Positions 16,362 through 25,682 of a stretch of 34,765 nt of DNA are shown piece after piece (within the stretch, counting starts at the first letter, position 1; the number at the start of each line of letters is the position of its first letter). The DNA comes from Terriglobia bacterium (GTDB taxonomy: Bacteria > Acidobacteriota > Terriglobia > Bryobacterales > Bryobacteraceae): positions 1 to 34,765 of the forward strand of contig JAJPJN010000037.1 in the NCBI GenBank assembly GCA_021324185.1, in the 5' to 3' direction. The position numbers and the translations under genes are program-made. The notes under the pieces were generated by a model. That model saw only the letters and a program-made list of their open reading frames with translations. It was not told the DNA's origin and did not search any database.

Positions 16362-18361
16362 GCTGTCTGCCTTTCTTCTCTTAAGTACCGGACTGCAAAA
16401 ATAGACTCCACCAGTGCGGCAAGCAGAACCAGCGCCAGCGCGTACCGCCACAGGCTCCACGGCCGCGTCAGTTGCTCACCGGTCCCGGTCTCCTGCGAAG
16501 GATTCCGGTCACCGGATGCCGTAACTCCAGTATTGCGCCATAAATCGAGATTCTCTTGGGGCGCCGTCGTCAAATCGGATTCGCGCCGATCCGCATGCAC
16601 CGCCACCAGCATCCGGCGGCCGTCTGCCCGCTGAACGTCATAGAATCCGTTTTGCGAAAGCTCGAACGTCAGCGCTTTGGTCGCCTCGGCCAGCGAAAGC
16701 TCGTGTTTGCCATCCGGGCCAATGACATCCGCTGCCGTGCTCTGGTCTTTTGTGTGCCGCAGCGTCACCGGCGTGCCCGCCGTCACGCTGGCGCTCGCAT
16801 CATCGAGGCCCGCCAGATAGTGTCCGGACTGCACCACAAACGGCACAAAGGAGCTATGCAAGGGCAGGTCGCTCGTTGTGTTATCGAGTGTAGAGGCGAA
16901 GATCAGCTCCCGGCCTTCGCCCATCCCTTCTTCGATAAGCAATGGAGACCCGTTCGCCAGTTTTGCGATCACTCGCGCGCCTGTCTTCGGCGTAATCCAG
17001 GCTGCCGGGGAAAACTGCACGTTGGCAAAATGCCCGGTGCCTGCAATGGCCGGGTGCTGCTCATCTACAAATCCGGCGCCTTGAATCTGATGCGTGCCGC
17101 TGATGTGATCGCCGGATAACGGAACGCGCCCGGCGGAAATCGTGTTCGGTCCAACCGCAATCAAAACAGCGCCGCCGCGCGATATGTATCCGCATAACGC
17201 TTGCGCCAGATCGCGGCTCAAATCGCCGGCATCATTCAGAACCACATAAGCATATTTGCTGAAATCCACATGCCCGGCCTGTTCAATCGAAAGCGGCTGC
17301 ACGATTAGGCCCGAATCCGGCGTCGAATCGATGGCTGATTTGTAATAGAAAGCCTGCTGCGGCCGGTTGCCGGCGTAAAGAAACAGCACCCGGCTCGGAT
17401 CCGATCTCGTGACGGAGAAGGGAAATGCATCATCCTGCGGCAGCTCATCGGAAGGCGTAATCCGCACTTCGCCCCGGTGCGCTCCGTACGGCACATCAAA
17501 GCCGGTAAATTCCACCTCCGCCCTGGAATTCGCAGCCACGCTCACCTGCTTCGACGCCAGCGTCCTCCCATCCAGCAGCAGCGAAACCGTCCGCACGGCC
17601 GCAGGCGTCTGCCACCCCGCCACCGTCGCAGTCAGCCGCGTCAGCTTCGGATCGTAAACATGCGCCGAGGTCGTCACCGTATTCACCGCCCAATTCGGCG
17701 CATTCGCTTTGCCGATCTTGTGCAAAGTAAGCGCAGTATGCGGTCCCAGTTGCAGATCGCGAAAATTGGGCGGCATGGAGGTCTGCTGCATGTCGCTGAT
17801 TAGGTGCGCATCCAGACGCATCCCGCTGCTTTGATCCAACACTCGCAATGCGCGCGCGAATTCGCCAAAGGAGCTCGCGCGGTCATCCGGCTGGATCGAT
17901 TCAATCGCCGCCCGGGCCGCTGCATGATCCGCCTCCGGCTCCGTCAGGTTCTCCAGATTCGAATCGAGCGCCACCACTTCCACCGGCTCGCGCCCGCCGA
18001 GCCCGTTCAAAATCCGGTGCGCTTCTGCCTTCGCCTGCGCCATCCGGTTCCCTTCGCGCATGCTGAAGGACCGGTCAATTGCAATCACCGCCAGCTTCCG
18101 CCGCTGCGTCGCCGCGGCCGTGCGGGTCACAAATGGATTCGCGAACGCCAGCGCCAGCAATATAATCAGCGCCAGCCGTAGCGCCAGTAGCGCAAGATAG
18201 CGCAGCCGCCGGTGCTTCACCGAGCTCTGCACGCGCCGCTCGAAAAACATCAACGAGCTGAACGGTTGCGGATTGCTTTTGTACTGCCGCAATAAATGGA
18301 CGTAAAGCGGCAAACCCACCGCCGCAATACCTGCCAAAAACCAGGGGGACAGAAAACCCAC
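16358..18361 (-). CDS. BatA-type membrane protein with vWA domain
   Basis: A 667-residue protein. The N-terminus is a BatA (Aerotolerance_N) region, GFLSPWFLAGIAAVGLPLYV with HLLRQYKSNPQPFSSLMFFE, followed by a second membrane helix (about 54-76). The vWA domain starts at about residue 88; its metal-binding site D-x-S-x-S is DRSFS (D96, S98, S100). A GATase-like segment follows (SRVLFLYAGNRPQQAFYYKS, YVVLNDAGDLSRDLAQALC, RGGAVLIAVG), and a C-terminal helix (YALALVLLAALVESIFAV) ends it. GTG 18361 directly follows the TAA of the DUF58 gene; the 3' end overlaps the DUF4175 start by 4 nt. It is a membrane-anchored client or adaptor in a MoxR-vWA system (family inference). Confidence 0.88.
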   Translation of the reverse strand: MGFLSPWFLAGIAAVGLPLYVHLLRQYKSNPQPFSSLMFFERRVQSSVKHRRLRYLALLALRLALIILLALAFANPFVTRTAAATQRRKLAVIAIDRSFSMREGNRMAQAKAEAHRILNGLGGREPVEVVALDSNLENLTEPEADHAAARAAIESIQPDDRASSFGEFARALRVLDQSSGMRLDAHLISDMQQTSMPPNFRDLQLGPHTALTLHKIGKANAPNWAVNTVTTSAHVYDPKLTRLTATVAGWQTPAAVRTVSLLLDGRTLASKQVSVAANSRAEVEFTGFDVPYGAHRGEVRITPSDELPQDDAFPFSVTRSDPSRVLFLYAGNRPQQAFYYKSAIDSTPDSGLIVQPLSIEQAGHVDFSKYAYVVLNDAGDLSRDLAQALCGYISRGGAVLIAVGPNTISAGRVPLSGDHISGTHQIQGAGFVDEQHPAIAGTGHFANVQFSPAAWITPKTGARVIAKLANGSPLLIEEGMGEGRELIFASTLDNTTSDLPLHSSFVPFVVQSGHYLAGLDDASASVTAGTPVTLRHTKDQSTAADVIGPDGKHELSLAEATKALTFELSQNGFYDVQRADGRRMLVAVHADRRESDLTTAPQENLDLWRNTGVTASGDRNPSQETGTGEQLTRPWSLWRYALALVLLAALVESIFAVRYLREERQTA

Positions 18362-19261
18362 TTACAGCCTCCCCTTTCGCACCGTGAAGTATTCGCGCAG
18401 CGCTGCATCCAATGGCCGGTCGGTGCGCAGCAGAAAATAGTCCAGCCCCGCGCCTTGCGCCTTCTGCCGCAAGCTTTCGATATGCGCGCTCATCTTCTGC
18501 CGGTACTCGTGACGCGCATAATCGGGCGAAACTTCAATCGCGTCTCCCGTCTCCATATCGCGCAGCAATACCGGCTCCCCGAGCTTCGGCTCCAGCTCGC
18601 GCGGATCGAGAACGTGAAACAACACCAGCTCGTTCCCGCGGAAACGCAACGGCTCCACTGTCTCCACAATTCGATCCGGATCTTCAAAAAAATCCGAAAT
18701 CAGAACTGTAATCCCGCGCCTCTTCAAAAATTGCTGCAGCTCAAAAAACGGGCGCCGGTAATCCGTCCGCGTCCCGATCTGCGTATGATCGATGCCGTGC
18801 AACAGCCGCATCAATTGACCCTGACGCGCCGACGGCCGCACAAAATTTGCAATATCATCGTCGAAAACGATCAGTCCCGCGCTGTCTCTTTGCAGATGCG
18901 CCAGATACACCAGCGCCGAAGCCAGATATTTCGCATACTCCAACTTCGTAATCGCAGTGGACGTGAACCCCATGCTGGCGCTCGCATCCAGCAACACCAT
19001 CAAGGTCGTATTCGTCTCGCCCCGGTACCGCTTCAGGTAAGCCTTCTCGGTGCGCGCAAAAACGTTCCAGTCCACATGCCGCAAATCGTCGCCCGGCGTA
19101 TAGGCCCGATATTCAGCGAATTCCTGGCTGAAGCCGAAATCAGGCGAACGATGCAGCCCGGAAATGAACCCTTCCACCACCGTTTTCGCAATCAGATCCA
19201 GGCTCGCAATCTCGCTTAGCACAGCGGGATCGAGGAAACGATTTGTGATTGCGGCCGGCAT
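18362..19261 (-). CDS. DUF58 protein (vWA-like MoxR partner)
   Basis: A 299-residue DUF58 protein. Its hallmark segment EYRAYTPGDDLRHVDWNVFA (about 50-69) and KAYLKRYRGE precede a vWA-like domain with LLDASASMGF (D92, S94, S96) and LISDFFEDPDRIVE. The C-terminus has HIESLRQKAQGAGLDYFLLR. DUF58 proteins occur beside MoxR ATPases in bacteria and are thought to be activated or remodelled by them. Here the MoxR gene ends 26 bp upstream and the BatA-type gene starts right after the stop. No membrane helix or signal peptide is visible, so it is likely cytoplasmic. Confidence 0.93.
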   Translation of the reverse strand: MPAAITNRFLDPAVLSEIASLDLIAKTVVEGFISGLHRSPDFGFSQEFAEYRAYTPGDDLRHVDWNVFARTEKAYLKRYRGETNTTLMVLLDASASMGFTSTAITKLEYAKYLASALVYLAHLQRDSAGLIVFDDDIANFVRPSARQGQLMRLLHGIDHTQIGTRTDYRRPFFELQQFLKRRGITVLISDFFEDPDRIVETVEPLRFRGNELVLFHVLDPRELEPKLGEPVLLRDMETGDAIEVSPDYARHEYRQKMSAHIESLRQKAQGAGLDYFLLRTDRPLDAALREYFTVRKGRL

Positions 19262-19287
19262 GGCGCTGATTCGTTCTGCCTGAATGC

Positions 19288-20319
19288 TTAAACGCGCGGC
19301 GTGGTCTTCCAGTCCAGCAGCTTACGCAAAATATCGTCCGTGCTCAGCCGGTCTGATTCCGCATGGAAGTTGAGCAGCACCCGGTGCCGCATGATCGGCA
19401 CCGCCAGCGCGCGCACATCTTCGTATGACACATGGAAACGCCCTTGCATCAGCGCCCGCGCTTTGCCCGCCAGAACCAGAAACTGCACGGCGCGCACGCT
19501 CGCTCCGAAGTTCACGTATTTCTTGATGAAATCAGGAGCGTCGCCGTTCTGATTCGGCCGCGTCGCCCGAACTAATTCGACTGCATAGCGCGCAACCGAT
19601 TCCGCCACGGGCGTCATGCGCACCAGTTCCTGAAACTGCAAAATCTCCGCGCCGCTTGTAACCACATCCACGCTCGGCTTGTGCGTCGTCGTGGTCAGAT
19701 CTACAACCTTCAATTCATCCTCGGCCGGAAGATAATCGAGCACCGTATTGAACAGAAACCGGTCAAGCTGCGCCTCCGGCAGCGGATACGTCCCTTCGAG
19801 TTCAATCGGATTCTGCGTCGCCAGCACAAAAAACGGAGGCTCCAGATGGTAAATATGCCCGCGCACCGTGCACGACAATTCCTGCATCGCTTCAAGCAGC
19901 GCCGACTGCGTTTTGGGCGGCGTGCGATTGATCTCGTCCGCCAGCAGAACATTCGAGAAGATCGGCCCCGGCACAAACGTCCAGGTCCGATGCCCGGTCG
20001 ACGGATTCTCCTCGATGATGTCTGTCCCCGTAATATCCGACGGCATCAAATCGGGCGTGAATTGGATGCGGTTGAATCGCAGCCCAAGCGTCTGCGAAAG
20101 CGTTCTCACCAGCAGTGTCTTGGCCGTGCCCGGCAAACCCGTCAGCAGACAGTGGCCGCCTACAAAGAGCGAAATCAAAACATGCTCGATGACTTCTTCC
20201 TGCCCGACGATCACTTTGCGAACTTCCTGTTTGATCGCGGCTTGTGCTTCCTGGAAGCGTCTTACGCGGCTCTTTACTTCGGCCGCTTCGGTCGGGGGTG
20301 CAGTTGTAATGGTGGACAT
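19288..20319 (-). CDS. MoxR-family AAA+ ATPase
   Basis: A 343-residue AAA+ ATPase of the MoxR group. Walker A is GLPGTAKT (61-68), Walker B is LLADEI (125-130) followed by NRTPPKTQSALLEAMQE, sensor 1 is FVLATQNP (164-171), and EGTYPLPEAQLDRF carries the conserved arginine. MoxR proteins act as hexameric chaperone-like ATPases that act on vWA partners, which here are the DUF58, BatA-type and vWA/GATase proteins. ATG 20319 overlaps the TAA of the upstream TPR-peptidase gene by one base. Length is typical. Confidence 0.95.
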   Translation of the reverse strand: MSTITTAPPTEAAEVKSRVRRFQEAQAAIKQEVRKVIVGQEEVIEHVLISLFVGGHCLLTGLPGTAKTLLVRTLSQTLGLRFNRIQFTPDLMPSDITGTDIIEENPSTGHRTWTFVPGPIFSNVLLADEINRTPPKTQSALLEAMQELSCTVRGHIYHLEPPFFVLATQNPIELEGTYPLPEAQLDRFLFNTVLDYLPAEDELKVVDLTTTTHKPSVDVVTSGAEILQFQELVRMTPVAESVARYAVELVRATRPNQNGDAPDFIKKYVNFGASVRAVQFLVLAGKARALMQGRFHVSYEDVRALAVPIMRHRVLLNFHAESDRLSTDDILRKLLDWKTTPRV

Positions 20320-22499
20320 TATTGACTCAATTTGAGAAGAAGTTGCTGGGCGGGCTTAAAACCGGGCGCAGCCTCCAGCGCCAGCAAAACCTGGTCTTTC
20401 GCTTCGTTCGTACGGTGAGCAGCATCGAGCGCTTTCGCTAAATCGTAGTGCGATTCTGCAACATCTGACGGTTTCAAAGCCAAAACCGCCGAGAACTCGC
20501 GCACTGCTTGCGTCGCATCGCCGCTGTCCAATAGCAGTCTGCCGAACATCCGGTGCGCTTCCTCGTCTTCCGGATAAATGTAGTTCAGCTCCGTCAGCGT
20601 ATGTTCCGCTTCCTTGACGCTGCCCGTCTCCTGTTCCAAACGCGCCAGGTCCTTCAAAGCTTTTACATATGTACCGCCTAGATTTCGATACTGCTCTAAC
20701 TCCTTGAGCGCTTCAGCTTTGTCACCTTTGCTCGCGTATAGCTCGGCAAGAGACTCGTACGGGCTGTTCGGCCCAACATAAGTCCGATATTGATCGCGTA
20801 TTGCGGTTTGCTGCTGAATCTGTTCCTCGATACTGGCTGCCTTCTTCGCGTTGGCTATGGATCTCTTCCAGTCATCGAAGTGGCGAACCGTATCGGCTGT
20901 CTGTTGATCCAGCCAGGCCTGAAAGTCGCGATTAAATTCATCGATCGATTCGTGCAAATTGTCCTGAATCGCTTCCGCCGTCGTTTTCCGGCCGGCGTAG
21001 GAATGAACCATTCCCAAAATCGCATCATCGCCCCACTTTTGGGCGATGTAATCGCAGACCTTTCCGGCCTCGAAATAAGAGACCAGCACCTGAGTCGGAT
21101 ACTGCGGCCGCACAAAGCCTCGATCCAGATCCGCCACCGGCAACAGCTTCTTGTTTTTCAAGGCGCTGACAATCTCCGGCGTCATCCGGTCGCCCCATGC
21201 TGCATCCCTCACGCCCTCTTCATGGACCGAAAGCCCTTCCGTAAACCAGCGTGGCACCAGGTGATTCGTCGCCGTCAGAATGTAGACGTGGCTCAGTTCG
21301 TGCCACATCGTGCTCGCCCAGTTGAAATCTCCCGGCGGCCGGGCCGACGGGCTGTCCATCGCCACTACAGTCCCGAACGTCACCCCCAGCAATCCTCCCT
21401 GGCCCGGCAAACCCAAAGTGCGCACCACAAAATCATCGTGATTCGGGTAAACCTCCAGCCGCACCTTCCCCGGCAGCTTCATCTTGTATTTGCGCTCATA
21501 GGTCGCCACGGCTTTTTCGAGCTCCGGTTCTATATAAGGACGGAGCAGTGACGCCTCGCTCTTATTGAGCATCAGTTCCGTCGTGCCGGTCTGGAATGTC
21601 TGGTACTGGCCCAAAGTGTCGAGGAACTTTAGCGCATTCGTTGTCTGCGCATCGCGCCAATGCGCCTCAAAGCAATCCTGCAATTCCTTCCTTGCTTCCT
21701 CCGTGCGCCCCAGCCGCATCAGGTTCAGCCCCAGGTCCGATCTCACCTGCCATAGATCGGGCGCCAGCTCCAGTGCCTTACGGCCGTACTCCACCGCCAG
21801 CTCATAGCGCCGGTTGATTGTGAAAAAATGTGCGCCCGTCGCGTATGCCTCGCCATAGACCGGATTGATCTTCAGAATTCGATCCATCCATTCCGATTGC
21901 GTCTTCCCGCCCAGCCAATCGATCGAAGCCAATACCGCCATGCCATCCAGCGCTTCGTTCGATATCGCGAGCGCCTTCTGCGCCTCGGCCTTCGCCCGCT
22001 CCTCATCGCTGTCTTCTAGCGCCAGGTATGCCAGTAGTTCATGCGCTTCATACAACTTCGGATCGTGGTTCAACGCTTCTTGCGCCAGATCCAGCGCTTT
22101 TTTGTCATAGCTAAGCCCGGCAATCCGCGCCAGCTCTAGATAAGCGCGGGCATAATTCGGATCCAGCTCCAGCGCTTCTTCAAACAGTTTGGCGGCATCT
22201 CCCGGCTGATAGTGATTTAGATACAGCAGCCCCCACTCGTACCGCACCTCAGCCGATTTCGGCTGTTCTTTCAACGCCATCCGAAACTCATCGTTTGCCA
22301 CATCGTAGTGGCCAAGCCCGAAGTATCCCTCCGCGCGAGACAGCGAATCCGGCGCTCTCGTCAGCCGTTCAAAACACGCCGCCGCCTCGCGCGTTTGTCC
22401 ATGGCGTTTCAGCGTGCGGCAATCGTTCACGCCGGCAGCCCTGACGTGCACAGCGACAAACAGAACCGCAGCCGCAAAAGAGACGTTGTATCTGCTCAC
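20319..22499 (-). CDS. TPR protein with HExxH peptidase-MA-like domain
   Basis: A 726-residue exported protein. A signal peptide (NVSFAAAVLFVAVHVRAAG) is followed by TPR repeats over about residues 30-300 (for example EVRYEWGLLYLNHYQPGDAA). The central domain carries TMWHELSHVYIL with HExxH at 400-404 and a downstream Glu421 in RWFTEGLSVHEEG, the gluzincin-type zinc site of the peptidase-MA/DUF1570 group. More TPRs follow to the C-terminus. Start is GTG 22499, overlapping the C13 peptidase TGA by 4 nt; the 3' end overlaps the MoxR start. It is probably a periplasmic metallopeptidase or scaffold; the substrate is unknown. Confidence 0.88.
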   Translation of the reverse strand: MSRYNVSFAAAVLFVAVHVRAAGVNDCRTLKRHGQTREAAACFERLTRAPDSLSRAEGYFGLGHYDVANDEFRMALKEQPKSAEVRYEWGLLYLNHYQPGDAAKLFEEALELDPNYARAYLELARIAGLSYDKKALDLAQEALNHDPKLYEAHELLAYLALEDSDEERAKAEAQKALAISNEALDGMAVLASIDWLGGKTQSEWMDRILKINPVYGEAYATGAHFFTINRRYELAVEYGRKALELAPDLWQVRSDLGLNLMRLGRTEEARKELQDCFEAHWRDAQTTNALKFLDTLGQYQTFQTGTTELMLNKSEASLLRPYIEPELEKAVATYERKYKMKLPGKVRLEVYPNHDDFVVRTLGLPGQGGLLGVTFGTVVAMDSPSARPPGDFNWASTMWHELSHVYILTATNHLVPRWFTEGLSVHEEGVRDAAWGDRMTPEIVSALKNKKLLPVADLDRGFVRPQYPTQVLVSYFEAGKVCDYIAQKWGDDAILGMVHSYAGRKTTAEAIQDNLHESIDEFNRDFQAWLDQQTADTVRHFDDWKRSIANAKKAASIEEQIQQQTAIRDQYRTYVGPNSPYESLAELYASKGDKAEALKELEQYRNLGGTYVKALKDLARLEQETGSVKEAEHTLTELNYIYPEDEEAHRMFGRLLLDSGDATQAVREFSAVLALKPSDVAESHYDLAKALDAAHRTNEAKDQVLLALEAAPGFKPAQQLLLKLSQ

Positions 22500-23419
22500 C
22501 GGTCAATCTCCGCTTGCGTCCGCGCCAGTTCCAGCAAAAGCGCCGTCAACTGCTGCTTATATTCGTCTTCCGGCATGGCTGCCTTCTGATACTTGAGACG
22601 GTCGATCTTGGCTTCGAGATCCTCTTTCTTTGCCAGCAATCTCTGCTTCTCCGGGCTCGCGCTTTTCGCGCTCTCGCTTTCCGGCCGGATCACCGGAAAC
22701 GCCGCCGCCAAAATACCCGCGCCGTTCTCCGGCTTGGGATCCCGTACACCGTTCGCGCTCCCGTTATCGCTGATGATCGAGTGTTCCGTCGCCAATAGCT
22801 TTTCCGATTCGAAATAAGCCGCCGTTTTCCGCTGCGCGTACAGATACGCTTCGAGCGCCGAAACCGTCCCGTTCTTATCCGTGTCCGCGCTCGGATCTTT
22901 CAGTGCATCGATCCAGTAGCGCGCGAAAACCGTTGCATTTTTCTCCGTGCCCGATTTCGTCGCCGCTATGACGATCCGATCCTTTTTCGCCAGCGCCGCC
23001 AGCGATCCGCCGCTGCAGCTCGTCATATTGACTACCAGTTGCCGCCGCGCCGGAATGCGGTTTAACATCGCGGCTAGCTCGCTCGCGCTAATGTCCGGCC
23101 CCGGCAGATTGAACTTGTAATCCGTCCCGTCATAGCTTCCATGACCGATCAAAAACAGCGCAAACGCATCGCCCGGCTTTACCTCCGCCGCAAGATTCGC
23201 CAGCGTCTCCTGCACCTTTTGCCGCGTCGCCGCATTGCCGCTCAAGGTGATGACCTGCGCCTCCGGTCCATTCGCCTTCAGTTCATGCTCCAGCTCCGAC
23301 GCCCACTTCGCAAACTGCGTATCGTAATCCGGGCTGCCTCCAAGGCCCGCAATCGTGACGTAGTAATTCGCCCCCGGCAAAACGCTCGCCAAAGCGAACA
23401 GCAAACACAACACCTTCAT
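22496..23419 (-). CDS. caspase-like (clan CD, C13-type) peptidase with EF-hand-like loop
   Basis: A 307-residue exported protein. The signal peptide MKVLCLLFALASVLPGANYY leads to a clan CD cysteine peptidase domain with His93 in ALFLIGHGSYDG and Cys135 in VVNMTSCSGGS, the caspase/legumain dyad. Residues 179-190, DTDKNGTVSALE, are a full 12-residue EF-hand-type calcium loop (D, D, N, T, S, E at positions 1, 3, 5, 7, 9, 12) in front of a helix. The C-terminus (about 256-307) is a coiled coil. ATG 23419 overlaps the upstream vWA gene stop (ATGA); an open extension to 23500 is rejected. Function within the operon is unknown: proteolytic activation of a partner is the natural hypothesis. Confidence 0.87.
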   Translation of the reverse strand: MKVLCLLFALASVLPGANYYVTIAGLGGSPDYDTQFAKWASELEHELKANGPEAQVITLSGNAATRQKVQETLANLAAEVKPGDAFALFLIGHGSYDGTDYKFNLPGPDISASELAAMLNRIPARRQLVVNMTSCSGGSLAALAKKDRIVIAATKSGTEKNATVFARYWIDALKDPSADTDKNGTVSALEAYLYAQRKTAAYFESEKLLATEHSIISDNGSANGVRDPKPENGAGILAAAFPVIRPESESAKSASPEKQRLLAKKEDLEAKIDRLKYQKAAMPEDEYKQQLTALLLELARTQAEIDR

Positions 23420-25671
23420 ACAACCGCCCATTTTCTGCGCAACAGCCACTCTGTGCCCTTTAGCAGCAAAATCGCCAGAAACACCGCCGGCATATCCCAA
23501 AGATCTTTCGTTTCGTGCGCAGTGATTCCGGCTTCAGAATACGAAATCTGTTGCGGCAAACGCCCCACATCGCTCGGCTTGTAATACTGCCCGCCCGTCT
23601 CCTCGGCCAGTTTCTGCAGCAGCTCGCGATTCTGCTCCCGATGGAAATTTTCCGCCACCCCGTTCTCACGCCGGAACGTCAGCACATCGCTCCCAAGCTG
23701 TTGTGTGCCGCGCTTCGCCGTAATCTCGGCAATATACGATCCGGGCTTCTCCGCGCTCCACTCAGCCGAATAGATTCCTTGCGCCAAGGGCTCGGGCCGC
23801 AGCGGCACAGTCTCCGCCACCCCATCCGGATCAATCACATTCGCCCTAACATCGGCATCGCTTGCCGGAAAATATTGCGTATCCCGCACCTCGGCGCGCA
23901 ATTGAATTCGCCCGTCATCTTCTAAACGCGCATTCGGCGTCGAAGCAACCACTCGCGACGGCGTTGCGCTCACCAGATAGCGCAGCAGTTGCCGCCAGAA
24001 GGTCTCTTCGCTGGTATCGCCCACCGGCTGCTGCATGCGCCAGCGCCAGCTACCTCCCGTCGCAAACACGGCTGTCCGCCCGCGCCCATAGTTTTCGGTG
24101 ACCAAAAGCGGCAATCTCGTTCCACCCGCATCCACGCGCGCCAAAACCACCGCCCCCGGCTTCGGCGTGCCCGGGTCCTGGTAATTGGCCAGATATGGCA
24201 ACACCTCCCAATGCTGCACACTCTTTTCCGGATCCTCCTCTATCCGCGTAATCAGGCTCTTCTTGCCCGCATCCGTCAGCTCCGCCGCCACGAATATTCG
24301 TTGAAAAGTATTCTTCCGGTTTGGCAGCGTCACAGGCAGCAGTTCCCGGAACGGCGGAATATTGTAACCGCCATCGGCCAACGCCCAGCGGCCGCCTAAA
24401 AACAACAGCCCGCCGCCCCGCCGGTCTACAAAATCCTTGATCATCTGCTGCTGCGCCGTTGTGAAATATGCCGATTCCACGCTGCCCAAAATCAATCCCT
24501 GGTAATTAAACAGCTCTTCCGGCTTGCTCGGGAAACCATCGGCAAGCTCATTCGGATTCGAAATCCCCTGGCGATAAATCTTGTTCTGCGTCGTCCTCAA
24601 CATGGAGACGATCTGCAGTGCCGGATCATCTTCGGCTGCGCGTCGTAAAAATTTGTAATCCCAGCGCGGCTCGCCTTCCACATACAAGATCCGCCGCTTC
24701 GCATCGTCGACCGAAAGCGCTTGCGTCAACTCGTTATTCAGCGTATTGCTCTCGCCCGGCAGCGGCTCCAGCCGCGCCCGCACATTCTTCACTCCTGCCT
24801 TGCCGGCATTGAACTCCAGCGTCTCCACCTGCTCCGGCGCATCATTTAGAGCCACATCGCGGCTCGCCAGAATATTCCCGTCTGCCGTCAGCAACAACTT
24901 GGCGTGCTTGCCGCTGAATCCGTTCTGCCGCAGCGCCACTTGCGCCTGCAAGCGCGAACCCGTCAGCGCCTTCACCGGCAGATCCAGCCCATCCAGCTCG
25001 ACATCGTTCGCCAACTGCTCGCGCCCGATCCCAACCGTATTCACCGGCAACCTGCGCCTCCGCAGCTCCGCCACCGTGTCCAGATCGATTCCGCCTGAAT
25101 TATCCGCGCCATCGGTCATCAGCACCACCGCCCCGATGGGCAGAGTCGCCGCTTCATCGGCCAACTGCCGCAATCCTTTTCCGATCTGCGTCGACGTCTG
25201 ATCCGGCTTCAACTGCGCTGTATCCGCAATCCGCTGCACGCCCGCATCCAGCCGGTACAGCCGCACCTGAAACCTGCTCGATAAATTGCGCAGCAAGCCG
25301 CTGTTTAGCAGATGCGTGGCCATCTCCTCGCGTGTCCGGCCCACATCGTTCAGCGCCATGCTACGGCTGTCATCTACCACCACTGCGATGATGTTCTGCT
25401 GCGGCCGCAGCGCCGTAACGCTGATCGCCGGCTCCCACAAAAGCAATAGCAGTATCGCCAGCAACGCCGACTGCAATCCCCAGATCGCCGCCAAACGCAA
25501 CCCGCGCACCGACGACGCTACCCGGCTGCGCCGCTTCCAAAGAATTGCACCAATTGCCAACACCGCCGCCGCAATCGACAGCCCCAACGCCCATCGCGGC
25601 CACGTCCCCAGCAACACAAACGTCCCCTTCGAAAAAACGCCCGCTGGATATTTGAAGAGGAATTCGAACAT
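23416..25671 (-). CDS. vWA/GATase-like membrane protein
   Basis: A 751-residue protein. Two N-terminal membrane helices (about 27-45 and 58-80) are followed by a vWA domain with VVVDDSRSMAL (D100, S102, S104 in D-x-S-x-S) and AVVLMTDGADNSGGIDLD. From about residue 325 a class I GATase-like domain appears (RRILYVEGEPRWDYKFLRRA, YQGLILGSVESAYFTTAQQQ, RRGGGLLFLGGRWAL); the nucleophile position has no cysteine, so it is unlikely to be an amidotransferase. A beta-sandwich region and a C-terminal helix (PAVFLAILLLKGTEWLL) end it. It starts 11 bp after the DUF4159 stop and overlaps the C13 peptidase start by 4 nt. Confidence 0.88.
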   Translation of the reverse strand: MFEFLFKYPAGVFSKGTFVLLGTWPRWALGLSIAAAVLAIGAILWKRRSRVASSVRGLRLAAIWGLQSALLAILLLLLWEPAISVTALRPQQNIIAVVVDDSRSMALNDVGRTREEMATHLLNSGLLRNLSSRFQVRLYRLDAGVQRIADTAQLKPDQTSTQIGKGLRQLADEAATLPIGAVVLMTDGADNSGGIDLDTVAELRRRRLPVNTVGIGREQLANDVELDGLDLPVKALTGSRLQAQVALRQNGFSGKHAKLLLTADGNILASRDVALNDAPEQVETLEFNAGKAGVKNVRARLEPLPGESNTLNNELTQALSVDDAKRRILYVEGEPRWDYKFLRRAAEDDPALQIVSMLRTTQNKIYRQGISNPNELADGFPSKPEELFNYQGLILGSVESAYFTTAQQQMIKDFVDRRGGGLLFLGGRWALADGGYNIPPFRELLPVTLPNRKNTFQRIFVAAELTDAGKKSLITRIEEDPEKSVQHWEVLPYLANYQDPGTPKPGAVVLARVDAGGTRLPLLVTENYGRGRTAVFATGGSWRWRMQQPVGDTSEETFWRQLLRYLVSATPSRVVASTPNARLEDDGRIQLRAEVRDTQYFPASDADVRANVIDPDGVAETVPLRPEPLAQGIYSAEWSAEKPGSYIAEITAKRGTQQLGSDVLTFRRENGVAENFHREQNRELLQKLAEETGGQYYKPSDVGRLPQQISYSEAGITAHETKDLWDMPAVFLAILLLKGTEWLLRRKWAVV

Positions 25672-25682
25672 CTAAATCTTGC

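Noticed and set aside
16362-16460. Extended start of the DUF4175 gene at 16460
   Set aside because: It lies inside the BatA/vWA gene; ATG 16361 gives a standard ATGA overlap and the family N-terminus.
18296-19219. A 307-codon rightward open frame over the DUF58 gene
   Set aside because: Arg/Gln/His-rich antisense shadow of a clear DUF58 gene.
20790-21551. A 253-codon rightward open frame over the TPR-peptidase gene
   Set aside because: Antisense shadow of the HExxH region; no domain.
23420-23500. Extended start of the C13 peptidase at 23500
   Set aside because: It would put 27 residues before the clear signal peptide; ATG 23419 gives an ATGA overlap with the vWA gene.
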